From Verrucomicrobiota bacterium (lineage in GTDB: Bacteria > Verrucomicrobiota > Verrucomicrobiia > Chthoniobacterales > UBA10450): a stretch of 13,771 nucleotides of DNA. The notes under the pieces are model-generated. The model searched no databases. It was not told the origin of the DNA and worked only from the letters and a program-made list of their open reading frames with translations. The position numbers and the translations under genes were made by a program. Positions 5,738-13,760 of the stretch are shown piece after piece; position 1 is the first letter of the stretch; each line of letters starts with the position of its first letter. The stretch covers positions 1 to 13,771 of the forward strand of contig QHOF01000183.1 of assembly GCA_003219335.1 (NCBI GenBank), read 5' to 3'.

Positions 5738-5830
5738 TTGACTCCGAAAGTTTCCGGAGTTGACTCCGAAATCTTCGCGCGGCGGGTCCGTCCGCCTGCG
5801 CTGCGCTTGACGTTGAAAGCGCAACGTCCA
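5738..5830. repeat. structured intergenic segment: 12-bp direct repeats and three consecutive stem-loops
   Basis: TTGACTCCGAAA occurs at 5738-5749 and again, identically, at 5760-5771, a 22-bp period. The first copy also forms a hairpin with 5750-5760 (ACTCCGAAA against TTTCCGGAGT, one bulge). A second stem pairs GCGCGGCGG (5777-5785) with CCGCC...GCGC (5792-5801, one bulge). A third pairs TTGACGTT (5807-5814) with AACGTCCAA (5823-5831, one bulge). It fills the gap between hppA and the glycosyltransferase gene. It may be dispersed palindromes, an operator or a leader structure; nothing decides between them. Confidence 0.45.
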
Positions 5831-5845
5831 ACATCCCAGCATCCA

Positions 5846-7273
5846 ATGAATTCGCGCCTACAGGCTTTGTTGCTCGTGCTCGCCGTCTGGGCAGTCGTTT
5901 ATCTTCCGGCGCTGGGTTCACTCGCCGTTAAAGGAGAGGAAGGGCGACGTATTTTGCCCGCAATCCGAATGCTCGAGACGGGCGATTACGTTGTTCCGCA
6001 AGTCGGCAGCAACCCTTATTTTCGCAAGCCGCCACTGGTGAACTGGCTTGTGGCGGTGTCCTTTAAAATTTTCGGGGCGCGTAATGAATGGACAGCGCGT
6101 CTGCCTTCGGCGGTTGCCGTGCTGGCAGTGGCAATCGCGTTCGTGACGGTTGTGCGGGCAAGCCTTGGACCTCGTGGATCGTTGGTCGCCGCGCTGATCT
6201 GGCTGACGAATATCGGAATGATAGAGAAAGGCCGGCTGATCGAGATCGAAGGACTCTACGTTTCGCTTTCGGGCCTTGCCATCATTTTTTGGTTGAGCTT
6301 CTGGAATCAGAACAAATCCGCGTGGCTGATTTGGGTTCCAGCGTCGATTTTTCTCGGGCTGGGCATGCTGGCCAAGGGCCCGACGCACCTGTTATTTTTC
6401 TATGGCATTGTGCTGGCTGTTCTTTGGCAAACGAGGAATTGGCGGCTTTTGTTTCACCCTGCGCATTTGGTCGCACTCGCAATCATGCTAGGCATTTTTT
6501 CCGCCTGGGCTGTTCCATTTGCCAGGGCCATGACCATACAGCAGACGATCCACAATTGGTCGATTCAATTCAGTGGCCGGTTGAAGGGCACCGAATTTCA
6601 TTTTTTGAGCTGGGTCCTAAATATCCCTCGGGCCCTGATCTATTTCCTGCCCTGGCTCATTTTGTTGCCGTTTGTGCGATTTTCAAAATTTCAGGACGAC
6701 AAACAGCGGCAACTCGCTCGTGCTCTTGGCTGGGGGATGGCGGTGCCGTTTCTTGTGGTAAATCTTGTGCCGGGGGCGGTTGCTCGCTATAGCATGCCGT
6801 ACTTGGTACCGGCGTCATGGCTTTTGGCGATGAGTTATGCCGGCGATGCGTTGCAGATGCCTAACAAAATTCCTCTGATGAACGAACGCGCCCTGGCCAG
6901 GGTGATCACGGCTTTCGTGGGGCTCGGGCTTGTAATCGGCGGAATCGGCTATCCGGTGACCGCGCTTGCTTTACGGAACAGACAGCGGGTAACAGTTGCC
7001 GCCTCTGCGCTTAACGCGGCTCTGCCGCCCGACGAGACCGTGTATGTGGTGGATCCGCGCTATGTGCCGGTCCTTTTCTATTTGAAGACGCCGCTGGAGT
7101 ATGTGAGCACCATTGAGAAGCTGCCGGCCGATACACATTATTTCCTCGTTCGTGCTCGCGATGAAAAGGAAGCAGCGACAACGCAAAAGTGGGTGCCGCG
7201 TAAAGCGCGTCCGATCGCTCGTGCAACGGATTACACCAAACGTGAGATGATTCTCTTTGAGGTCGGGCCTTGA
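5846..7273 (+). CDS. ArnT-like integral membrane glycosyltransferase (PMT_2 / GT83 type)
   Basis: This is a 475-aa polytopic inner-membrane protein of the dolichyl-phosphate-mannose mannosyltransferase superfamily (C-type glycosyltransferases using polyprenyl-phosphate sugars). Family features are the first outer loop after TM1, VKGEEGRRILPAIRMLETGD with YVVPQV, then PYFRKPPLVNWL, FKIFGARNEWTARLPSA, and the second-loop region KGRLIEIEGLYVSLSGL, LGMLAKGPTHLLFF. ArnT has D-E-x-R-Y at the first acidic motif; here it is G-E-E-G-R-R. About 11 hydrophobic helices precede a soluble C-terminal domain of roughly 100 residues. The ATG at 5846 is chosen because the signal-anchor helix starts right after it; upstream in-frame codons lie in the stem-loop region. 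The sugar and the acceptor cannot be told from sequence. A second membrane glycosyltransferase follows after 40 bp, so the two are probably cotranscribed. Confidence 0.85.
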   Translation: MNSRLQALLLVLAVWAVVYLPALGSLAVKGEEGRRILPAIRMLETGDYVVPQVGSNPYFRKPPLVNWLVAVSFKIFGARNEWTARLPSAVAVLAVAIAFVTVVRASLGPRGSLVAALIWLTNIGMIEKGRLIEIEGLYVSLSGLAIIFWLSFWNQNKSAWLIWVPASIFLGLGMLAKGPTHLLFFYGIVLAVLWQTRNWRLLFHPAHLVALAIMLGIFSAWAVPFARAMTIQQTIHNWSIQFSGRLKGTEFHFLSWVLNIPRALIYFLPWLILLPFVRFSKFQDDKQRQLARALGWGMAVPFLVVNLVPGAVARYSMPYLVPASWLLAMSYAGDALQMPNKIPLMNERALARVITAFVGLGLVIGGIGYPVTALALRNRQRVTVAASALNAALPPDETVYVVDPRYVPVLFYLKTPLEYVSTIEKLPADTHYFLVRARDEKEAATTQKWVPRKARPIARATDYTKREMILFEVGP

Positions 7274-7313
7274 AGAGAGATCAAACAGCGCTCTCCACCG
7301 GCATTTGTTTAGC

Positions 7314-8513
7314 ATGAGGAGCCGAAAAGTACCGACGTTGTTCCTGGCGACGCTGCTGTTGTGGTTTCTCTCTGTAATCGTTGTTTGCCTTCGCACGTAT
7401 GCGCATCCCGGCTGGCATTCTGTCTTTCCGACGTACCGGGACGCGGGCGCAGGCTGGATTCACCAGGCACAGCTTTACGGAGCTCCGGGGGTATTCTTGT
7501 ATAGTCCGCTGGTTGCCGCGCTTTTTTCGCCGTTTGCGCTTGTTTCCCAGAATGTAGGCGAAGTGCTCTGGAGGTTGCTCCTGGGGGTCGCCCTGCCGCT
7601 CGCCCTCTGGTTTAATGCGAGGACGCTGTTTGACTTCTCAAAGAAGGAATTCGCCTGGCTTTTCTTACTTATTCTGCCGTTGACGCTGAGTAGCTTGAAC
7701 AACGGACAGGCCAATATCATCATCATAGTGCTTTTTCTCGTCGCTGCCGGCACCGCATCGCAAGCTCGCTGGATTATCAGTGCTTTTTGCGCCGGGTTCG
7801 CGGTTTACTGGAAAATATATCCGATCGCATTTGCCTTATTGCTCGCCGTCGTTTTCCCGAAGAAACTGATTTTTCGAATCCTTTTGACGCTGATCGGCCT
7901 GTTCGTTGTTTCGCTCTTATTTCAGAAGCCGTCTTACGTGCTGCAGCAGTATGGCGATTGGCTGGTGAATCTTGCCTCCGATCGCCGTCGAGCGCATGAA
8001 TACTACGGGAAATGGCGCGACTTTTATTTATTGCTCCGCCTGCTAGGGATCCCGCTCTCCATCGTGTGGTGGCAGGTTGTGGAACTGATCGCCGGAGTCA
8101 TCGCAGCCGCGATTTGCTTTGTGGGAACGATTCGGCGGTGGCCGAGGGCAACGCTGCTCTTTGGCGCCATGTCTCTGGCTATTGTGTGGATTCTGCTGTT
8201 TGGTCCCGCGACCGAAGCGGCTACTTACGTGCTGATCGCTGTTCCGTCAGCCTATTTATTGATTGCGGCGTGGTCTGACGCCTCACAGCAATCCTTGCAG
8301 ATAACGAGCACCATCACCTATCTCGGCTTCGTTAGCGCGCAGATATTAAACTCCTGGTTTCGCATCAAAGAGGATGTTTATTTCCTCCGGGCGATTCAAC
8401 CCTGCTTTGCTCTTTGTTTTTGCGCGGCGCTCTTTTTCTGGTGGAAACGAGAGTTGCGTAATGAAGCAGAGCAGCCTTGCAGCGCGAGCGAGAGATCAAA
8501 GATGCAGTGTTGA
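7314..8513 (+). CDS. GT87 / DUF2029-like integral membrane glycosyltransferase
   Basis: This 399-aa protein has about 10-11 membrane helices. It resembles the DUF2029 (GT87) family, whose characterised members such as PimE are polyprenol-phosphate-mannose-dependent mannosyltransferases. Visible markers are the first outer loop FPTYRDAGAGWIHQAQLYG, FLYSPLVAALFSPFAL (the F-x-Y-S-P-L motif), LNNGQANIIIIVLFLVA, and YWKIYPIAFALLLAV, with the Asp in YRDAG a plausible catalytic acid. The ATG at 7314 is chosen because the first helix follows directly; an in-frame GTG at 7257 would overlap the upstream gene and add a polar tail. No strong ribosome binding site is seen. It lies 40 bp after the ArnT-like gene in the same direction, suggesting the two build or decorate one surface glycan. 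The acceptor is unknown. Confidence 0.8.
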   Translation: MRSRKVPTLFLATLLLWFLSVIVVCLRTYAHPGWHSVFPTYRDAGAGWIHQAQLYGAPGVFLYSPLVAALFSPFALVSQNVGEVLWRLLLGVALPLALWFNARTLFDFSKKEFAWLFLLILPLTLSSLNNGQANIIIIVLFLVAAGTASQARWIISAFCAGFAVYWKIYPIAFALLLAVVFPKKLIFRILLTLIGLFVVSLLFQKPSYVLQQYGDWLVNLASDRRRAHEYYGKWRDFYLLLRLLGIPLSIVWWQVVELIAGVIAAAICFVGTIRRWPRATLLFGAMSLAIVWILLFGPATEAATYVLIAVPSAYLLIAAWSDASQQSLQITSTITYLGFVSAQILNSWFRIKEDVYFLRAIQPCFALCFCAALFFWWKRELRNEAEQPCSASERSKMQC

Positions 8514-8524
8514 GTTCTGGCGCC

Positions 8525-8539
8525 GCCCGGCCCCCGGGC
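8525..8539. terminator. weak GC-rich hairpin after the GT87-like gene
   Basis: GCCCGG (8525-8530) pairs with CCGGGC (8534-8539) around a CCC loop, 12 bp after the stop codon. Only TCCTT follows, without a proper T-tract, so termination here is possible but unproven. Confidence 0.25.
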
Positions 8540-8568
8540 TCCTTGTGAGGTTGGCCACCGAAGAGGGA

Positions 8569-8574
8569 TTGACA
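8569..8574 (+). promoter_or_regulatory. possible -35 box of the efflux operon
   Basis: A perfect TTGACA sits 14 bp before the MarR-type palindrome, which would then overlap the -10 and start region, the usual place for a repressor site. No good -10 hexamer is visible at 17-18 nt spacing. Confidence 0.35.
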
Positions 8575-8588
8575 GACTCGCAAATCAG

Positions 8589-8612
8589 AATTGGTTAGCA
8601 TACTAACCAATT
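8589..8612. promoter_or_regulatory. MarR/SlyA-type operator palindrome upstream of the MarR gene
   Basis: AATTGGTTAG at 8589-8598 and CTAACCAATT at 8603-8612 are exact reverse complements around CATA. The core TTAGCATACTAA differs at two positions from the known SlyA site TTAGCAAGCTAA, a common MarR-family operator design. It lies 8 bp before the first MarR ATG, so the regulator probably represses its own operon here. Confidence 0.75.
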
Positions 8613-8620
8613 TGATCCCC

Positions 8621-9184
8621 ATGATGTCCGACGGCGACACACCTGAAAGCTTGGGTCATTTGCTCCACGGCACCGCTCGTGCGTGGCGGCAAAAGCTCGA
8701 CGAACGTCTTAAGCCAATGGGTCTCAGCCAGGCCAAATGGCGGACGCTAATGCATCTGTCGATTGCGCAGGAAGCGCTCACGCAGGCCGAAATTGCAGCG
8801 CGACTGGGCGTGGAAGAGCCCACGGTCGTGACGTTATTGCATCGTTTGGAGCGGGAAGCCTGGATTACGCGCACAAATTCTCCGTACGACCGCCGCTGCA
8901 AAATGGTGCTGCTCGGCCGGCGCGCCCAGCGTGTGATCTCGCAGATCAATGCAACAGCCAACAAACTTCGGCACGAATTGTTAGCTGGTATTCCAGACTC
9001 TGATCTCCAAACGTGCATGAGAGTCCTGACGCGGATTCGGGAGCGAGCGGAGGAAGGCGAGCGACACCAGTCCATCACGCGTCAAGCTTCACCTCGTGTT
9101 TTCGTTGAGCAGAATGGCCAGACCAAACCGCGACATTCGATTCCAAGAAAAAGCGCAATTTCACGACGCGACGGAGGGGATTGA
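8621..9184 (+). CDS. MarR-family transcriptional regulator
   Basis: This 187-aa winged-helix repressor probably controls the adjoining efflux genes. Helix 1 (SLGHLLHGTARAWRQKLDERLKPMGLS) is the dimerisation helix. The DNA-binding part is WRTLMHLSIAQEALTQAEIAARLGVEEPTVVTLLHRLEREAWITR at about 40-84, with the wing NSPYDRRCKMVLL at 86-98 carrying the conserved D90-R91-R92. Length is greater than the usual 140-150 aa because of a basic, probably disordered tail of about 40 residues (from EEGERHQ). Start: an in-frame TTG at 8591 lies inside the operator palindrome, so the ATG at 8621 (or the next one at 8624) is preferred, although neither has a clear Shine-Dalgarno sequence. The membrane fusion gene starts 1 bp after its stop, so MarR, fusion protein and pump form one operon. 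Confidence 0.9.
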   Translation: MMSDGDTPESLGHLLHGTARAWRQKLDERLKPMGLSQAKWRTLMHLSIAQEALTQAEIAARLGVEEPTVVTLLHRLEREAWITRTNSPYDRRCKMVLLGRRAQRVISQINATANKLRHELLAGIPDSDLQTCMRVLTRIRERAEEGERHQSITRQASPRVFVEQNGQTKPRHSIPRKSAISRRDGGD

Positions 9185-9185
9185 A

Positions 9186-9692
9186 ATGAAACTTAACACG
9201 GGAGTGAGCGATGTTAAGACATTAGATCACGGCGCGCCCCAGCGCTCGAGGAGCTCTCAAATGAAACGCACCCGCGCTGCGAATCAGAGGATTCCTAAGT
9301 GGGCGTACTTGCTTTTCATCATTCTGGCAGCGTTTGTCTCTTACCGGATCCTTCAACACAGGGCCGCCGAAATTAAAACCGCTCAGGCGCCGGCGCGCCC
9401 GGTGACTGTAGCCAAAGCCATCACAAAGGATGTGCCCATTTACTTGGATGAGATCGGCACATGTGCAGCGTATGAGACCGTGCAGTTACAGGCGCAGGTG
9501 AGTGGCAAGATCATCTCGCGCCAGTTTCAAGACGGCTCGGACGTGAAGAAAGGAGATCCCCTTTTTACAATCGACCCGCGTCCGTATCAGGCTGTTCTCG
9601 ACCAAGCAAAGGCGCAGGCCGCACTAGACCAGGTGACGCTGAAGCGACAAGAGGATCTTCGCGCGAGAAAGGTCATATCGCAGCAGGACTGA
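9186..9692 (+). CDS. RND efflux membrane fusion protein, N-terminal part (frameshifted)
   Basis: This is the first half of an AcrA/MdtA-type periplasmic adaptor that links the inner-membrane pump to an outer-membrane channel. After about 35 polar residues comes a single N-terminal membrane anchor (WAYLLFIILAAFVSYRIL), so it is probably anchored rather than a lipoprotein. Then follow RPVTVAKAITKDVPIYLDEIGT, the biotinyl-lipoyl half QLQAQVSGKIISRQFQDGSDVKKGDPLFTIDPRPYQ and the first coiled-coil arm LDQAKAQAALDQVTLKRQEDLRARKVISQQD. Translation stops at 9690-9692, while the family match continues in another frame from 9689. The ATG at 9186, one base after the MarR stop, has GGAGG 6-7 nt upstream; an in-frame ATG at 9261 with GAGGAG upstream is an alternative start. 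Confidence 0.85.
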   Translation: MKLNTGVSDVKTLDHGAPQRSRSSQMKRTRAANQRIPKWAYLLFIILAAFVSYRILQHRAAEIKTAQAPARPVTVAKAITKDVPIYLDEIGTCAAYETVQLQAQVSGKIISRQFQDGSDVKKGDPLFTIDPRPYQAVLDQAKAQAALDQVTLKRQEDLRARKVISQQD

Positions 9693-10384
9693 ATGCACAG
9701 AAGTCGCAAGCAGCGGCGGAGGCTGCCCAGGTAAACCTCGACTATTGCTACATCAAGTCGCCCATCAACGGACGCGTCGGTCTCCGCAACGTTGACGTTG
9801 GAAACCTGGTTGGACCCTCGACTCCGCCACTCGTTACGATCCAGGGTTTGGATCCGATTTACACCGATTTCACTGTGGCAGAGAACGATCTGCCGCTTGT
9901 GCGAAAATATCTCGGCGGTCCAAACGTGAAAGTGAAAACATACCTGGCGGATGGCTCGATCACCCCTCGTATGGGTGATTTGTATTTTATCGACAACGCA
10001 GTGCAGCCCGGCTCGGGAACGGTGAAAGTCCGCGGGGTCACTGCGAATGCTGATCGCGCGCTGTGGCCGTCGGAATTTGTCTTGGTTCGTTTCATTCTGG
10101 ACATGCTCAAGAATGCCACGCTTGTGCCGTCGCAGGCCGTCCAGGTTAGTCAGAGCGGGCCCTTCGTTTTTGTGGTAAAGCCTGACAATACTGTTGAGCT
10201 TCGGGCCGTGAAACCAGGTCAACTCCAGGATGGCGATCTTGTCGTGCTTGAGAACGGCGTGAAACCCGGCGAGACGGTTGTTGTTACCGGGCAGCTTGCG
10301 CTTTCGCCGGGAGCGAAAGTGGCGCCGCAACCGTATGCTGCTCAAACGCCTCAGCAGTCGGCCGGTTCAAAAGGCGCGATGTGA
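9689..10384 (+). CDS. RND efflux membrane fusion protein, C-terminal part (after frameshift)
   Basis: This open frame continues the adaptor: the second coiled-coil arm (LNAQKSQAAAEAAQVNLDYC), then YIKSPINGRVGLRNVDVGNLV closing the lipoyl domain, TIQGLDPIYTDFTVAENDLPLV of the beta-barrel, LYFIDNAVQPGSGTVKVRG with PNADRALWPSEFV-like barrel ending, and the membrane-proximal domain VPSQAVQVSQSGPFVFVV ... GLxxGExVVVTG-type end. The first usual start codon in it is the TTG at 9848-region only, well inside the domain, so an independent protein would be useless. At the junction the CTG codon at 9689-9691 shares its C with the last codon of the first part. Bases numbering a multiple of three plus one appear to be missing. 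The RND gene begins 1 bp after its stop. Confidence 0.83.
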   Translation: MNAQKSQAAAEAAQVNLDYCYIKSPINGRVGLRNVDVGNLVGPSTPPLVTIQGLDPIYTDFTVAENDLPLVRKYLGGPNVKVKTYLADGSITPRMGDLYFIDNAVQPGSGTVKVRGVTANADRALWPSEFVLVRFILDMLKNATLVPSQAVQVSQSGPFVFVVKPDNTVELRAVKPGQLQDGDLVVLENGVKPGETVVVTGQLALSPGAKVAPQPYAAQTPQQSAGSKGAM

Positions 10385-10385
10385 C

Positions 10386-13300
10386 ATGAACGACGCAGAA
10401 GAACACGACGGCGAACGTGAAGTAAAGGATAAGGATCGCCTGCGACCGACATCCTTCGCGAGAGATCAGCCGGAGCCGACGGCAAAGTTAGTTCCAGTCG
10501 AAGGCTCGGGACTCTCCGGGCCGTTTATTCGCCGGCCCGTGATGACCGTGATGACCGTGCTGCTGACGCTCTCCGTGATTGTCGCCGGTCTCGCGACTTA
10601 CGGAAAACTTGCCGTCAACGATCTGCCCGCAGTGGATTATCCGGTTATTCAAGTTACCTGCTCGTATCCCGGCGCGGACCCCACGACGATGGCCAACAAC
10701 ATCGCCACGCCATTGGAGAAACAATTTTTGCAAATTCCCGGGCTCGACATCATCACCAGCACTAGCACGCAGAGCAACACGTCACTGACCTTGCAGTTCG
10801 TGCTCAGCAAAAGCATCACCGACGCCGCAACCGACGTGCAGGCCGCGATCCAACGTGCCACGGGGAAATTGCCAATCGATCTGCCGAGTCCGCCCACGTT
10901 CACCAAAACCAACCCGAACGACCAGGCCGTTTACTTGTTAGGCCTGATGTCAGACACGCTGACTGACTGGGACCTATATAAGTACGCGTCCACGGTTGTC
11001 GCACAGCGGATCAACATTCTGCCAGGTGTTTCGCAGGTGAACATTTACGGAGTGCAGGGCGCGATTCGAATCAAAGCCGATCCGTCGGCGCTGGCTGTGC
11101 GCGGTCTGACAATGGATGATCTGGCCAGCGCGATCAAAGCGGGCACAGTCTATTCCGGTGCAGGGCAATTCGACGGTGCGCATCGCACCTTTGTCCTTCA
11201 GCCCAATGGACAGATCGATAAGGCTGAGGGATATCGCAATCTGATCGTGGCGCGCAACCCGAACGGTTTGCCGGTTTACTTGCGCGACGTCGCTGATGTG
11301 TACCAGGGCGTTCAGGACGAACGCATCTCGCGCTTTTTCTGGATGCGCGGTTTTAAGCCGCCCGGTTCGGTGGTCGTGCTCGCGGTGTCACGGCAGGCGG
11401 GAGCAAATGCTGTGGAAGTGGCTAACTCCGTCAAGGCACTGTTCCCTGAGCTGCGCGCGAGCCTGCCGGGCTCGATCAAATTCACGCCGGTGTTCGACCG
11501 TTCGCAAACGATCGTCAATTCCGCGAACGAAGTGAAATGGACGCTGATGATCGCGTTCGTGTTGGTCGTGATGGTGATCTACGTGTTTCTCGGTCGCGCT
11601 ACCGACACGCTGATTCCGGCTGTGGCGTTGCCGATGTCGTTGCTGCTGACCGTGGCCATGATGTACATGCTCAATTTCTCCATCAACAACCTGACTTTGA
11701 TGGCGCTGACCCTGGCTATCGGATTCCTTGTCGATGACGCCATCGTGTTTTTGGAAAACGTGGTGCGCCGCGCCGAGCACGGTGAGTCGATCTTGAAAGC
11801 AACATTTAACAGTGCCGGCGAAATTTCGTTCACCATCCTATCGATGACGCTGTCGCTCGCCGCGGTTTTCATTCCGTTGGTTTTCATCCCTGGACTGCTT
11901 GGCCGAATCTTCCGCGAGTTTTCCGTCACGATCATCGTGGCCATTCTCGCTTCGGGGCTGGTGTCGTTGACTCTGACTCCATTGATGTGCGCGCGGATTC
12001 TTGGTGAGCGTAAGGCCGGCCATAGGCGCGCTTGGATGGAACGGCACACCAGTAATTTCATCAAACGCGTGATCGGTGCCTATGGCCGTGTGCTCGATAA
12101 GTTTCTCGATCGCGCGTGGCTAACCGTGCCGATCCTGATCATCTGCATTCTCGGTCTCTGGTTCTTCTTCACCCATCTGCCGTTCACGTTATTGCCGCCC
12201 GGCGACAGCGGTTTCATTCGCGGGGTGTTCATCGCACAGGAAGGTTCGTCGCCGGCCCAGATGCGAGCGTATCAAGCGGAGGTCAATAAGAAACTGCAAG
12301 CGGACCCGGCCGTCGGGCAATTCTTCACCCTCGCTGGTTTCTCGTCGCGCACGGCATTATCCCAGGGGCTACTGTTTCTTTTTCTGAAACCGCGCGGTGA
12401 ACGTCCGCCTATCGATCAAATCATTTTGCGATTGCAAAAGTCGCTCGGCTCTATTCCTGGGATGACCGCGGTATTAACGCCCAGCCCGGTGCTGCAAATC
12501 AGTGTTGGTGCAACGAGTCAGACCCAGGGGCAGTACGCGTACACCATTAGCGGCATCGTGCCGGGGGATGTTTATGCCGTGGCCGATCAACTGATGGGAA
12601 AGCTGAAACAGTTTAAAGGCTTCGCCAGTGTCCGCTCTGATTACTACCACGATACGCCAAATCTTCGGATCGACATGAACCGGGATCGCGCTGCCACCTA
12701 CGGCGTCTCTACTTCTGCAATCCAAAGCCTGTTGCGCAACGCTTACTCGCAAAACTACGTCTATCTCATCAAGGAACCCGACGACCAATACCAGGTCATT
12801 CTCGAAGTCCAAGACAAGAATCGGTCGCACCCCGGGGACCTGGACGATCTCTACGTCCGCAGCAGCACCAGCGGCAATTTCAGCGCGAGCGGCTCGGGCG
12901 GAGGAACCATAGCGACGACCACAGGCAACATGACGAACCTCGTGCCGCTGCGTGTGGTAACATCAACAAAAGAAGTCATCGGCCCGCAAGCTGTGAACCA
13001 TTTGAATCAGTTCACAAGCGTTACGTTCAATTTCAACCTGTTGCCAAACGTCGCCATCGGCGATGCGACCAAGTTCATCGAGGACGCCTTCGCGCAAATC
13101 CATCCGCACTATCCAACTGTGCAGGGTATCTTCCAGGGAGAAACGCTCGTGTTCCAGCAACTGTTCCGTTCTCTACCTCTGCTGCTGCTCGCGGCGGTCT
13201 TTGTTATGTATGTAATTCTGGGAATTCTTTACGAGAGCTACGTGCACCCGTTCACAGTTTTGTTCCCCGCGATTGTGCCGGCGGTGGTGGGCGGTCTGGC

Positions 13301-13760
13301 CACATTGTATCTTTTCCACTCAGTTCTTTCGCTCTACAGCGTAATCGGGCTTTTTCTCTTGTTAGGCATCGTGAAGAAGAACGGAATCATGGTGGTCGAT
13401 TTTGCTTTACAACGAATCGACGAAGGCTGGGACCTGCGCTCGGCGATTCACGAAGCCAGCATGGAACGGTTTCGGCCTATTATGATGACAACGCTCGCCG
13501 CCCTTATGGGCGCGGTGCCCATTGCACTGGGGTTCGGCCAGGACGCCGCATCGCGCCGCCCGCTTGGGCTCGTCATCGTTGGCGGTCTCATTTTCTCGCA
13601 ACTAATAACGCTCTTTGTGACTCCAGTCATTTATCTCTGGCTCGAATGGTTCCAGGAGCACGTACTCGACAAGGTGCCGTTCCTGCGCAGCGCCCACTAT
13701 CATCACGAGGAGGAAGCTGGGAGAGGACAGTTGCGACCCGAGCCGGCCGGCGTGCGCTGA
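10386..13760 (+). CDS. RND-family multidrug efflux permease (HAE1 type, AcrB/MdtBC-like)
   Basis: This 1124-aa inner-membrane proton antiporter exports drugs or other hydrophobic compounds with the adaptor encoded just upstream. The order of parts is normal: TM1 after GPFIRRPVMTV, a large porter loop (SYPGADPTTMANNIATPLE, FTKTNPNDQAVYLLGLMS), TM2-6, a central cytoplasmic helix, TM7, a second porter loop and TM8-12. The proton-relay residues are present: D450-D451 in TM4 (GFLVDDAIVFLEN), K998 in TM10 (LGIVKKNGIMVVDFA) and R1030 (RFRPIMMTTLAALMG), matching AcrB D407/D408, K940 and R971. Unusual are a hydrophilic, charged N-terminal tail of about 44 residues and a Ser/Gly/Thr-rich insertion at about 826-848. 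The ATG at 10386 is chosen because it follows the adaptor stop by 1 bp; the open frame extends further up into the adaptor gene. An outer-membrane factor gene is not in the window. Confidence 0.93.
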   Translation: MNDAEEHDGEREVKDKDRLRPTSFARDQPEPTAKLVPVEGSGLSGPFIRRPVMTVMTVLLTLSVIVAGLATYGKLAVNDLPAVDYPVIQVTCSYPGADPTTMANNIATPLEKQFLQIPGLDIITSTSTQSNTSLTLQFVLSKSITDAATDVQAAIQRATGKLPIDLPSPPTFTKTNPNDQAVYLLGLMSDTLTDWDLYKYASTVVAQRINILPGVSQVNIYGVQGAIRIKADPSALAVRGLTMDDLASAIKAGTVYSGAGQFDGAHRTFVLQPNGQIDKAEGYRNLIVARNPNGLPVYLRDVADVYQGVQDERISRFFWMRGFKPPGSVVVLAVSRQAGANAVEVANSVKALFPELRASLPGSIKFTPVFDRSQTIVNSANEVKWTLMIAFVLVVMVIYVFLGRATDTLIPAVALPMSLLLTVAMMYMLNFSINNLTLMALTLAIGFLVDDAIVFLENVVRRAEHGESILKATFNSAGEISFTILSMTLSLAAVFIPLVFIPGLLGRIFREFSVTIIVAILASGLVSLTLTPLMCARILGERKAGHRRAWMERHTSNFIKRVIGAYGRVLDKFLDRAWLTVPILIICILGLWFFFTHLPFTLLPPGDSGFIRGVFIAQEGSSPAQMRAYQAEVNKKLQADPAVGQFFTLAGFSSRTALSQGLLFLFLKPRGERPPIDQIILRLQKSLGSIPGMTAVLTPSPVLQISVGATSQTQGQYAYTISGIVPGDVYAVADQLMGKLKQFKGFASVRSDYYHDTPNLRIDMNRDRAATYGVSTSAIQSLLRNAYSQNYVYLIKEPDDQYQVILEVQDKNRSHPGDLDDLYVRSSTSGNFSASGSGGGTIATTTGNMTNLVPLRVVTSTKEVIGPQAVNHLNQFTSVTFNFNLLPNVAIGDATKFIEDAFAQIHPHYPTVQGIFQGETLVFQQLFRSLPLLLLAAVFVMYVILGILYESYVHPFTVLFPAIVPAVVGGLATLYLFHSVLSLYSVIGLFLLLGIVKKNGIMVVDFALQRIDEGWDLRSAIHEASMERFRPIMMTTLAALMGAVPIALGFGQDAASRRPLGLVIVGGLIFSQLITLFVTPVIYLWLEWFQEHVLDKVPFLRSAHYHHEEEAGRGQLRPEPAGVR

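Noticed and set aside
8591..8620. TTG at 8591 as the start of the MarR gene
   Set aside because: It lies inside the operator palindrome and would add ten residues outside the family; the ATG at 8621 fits better.
9587..10345. 252-residue open frame on the minus strand opposite the membrane fusion gene
   Set aside because: Long but antisense to clear AcrA-type domains in two plus-strand frames; composition is rich in Arg, His and Ser as expected of a shadow frame.
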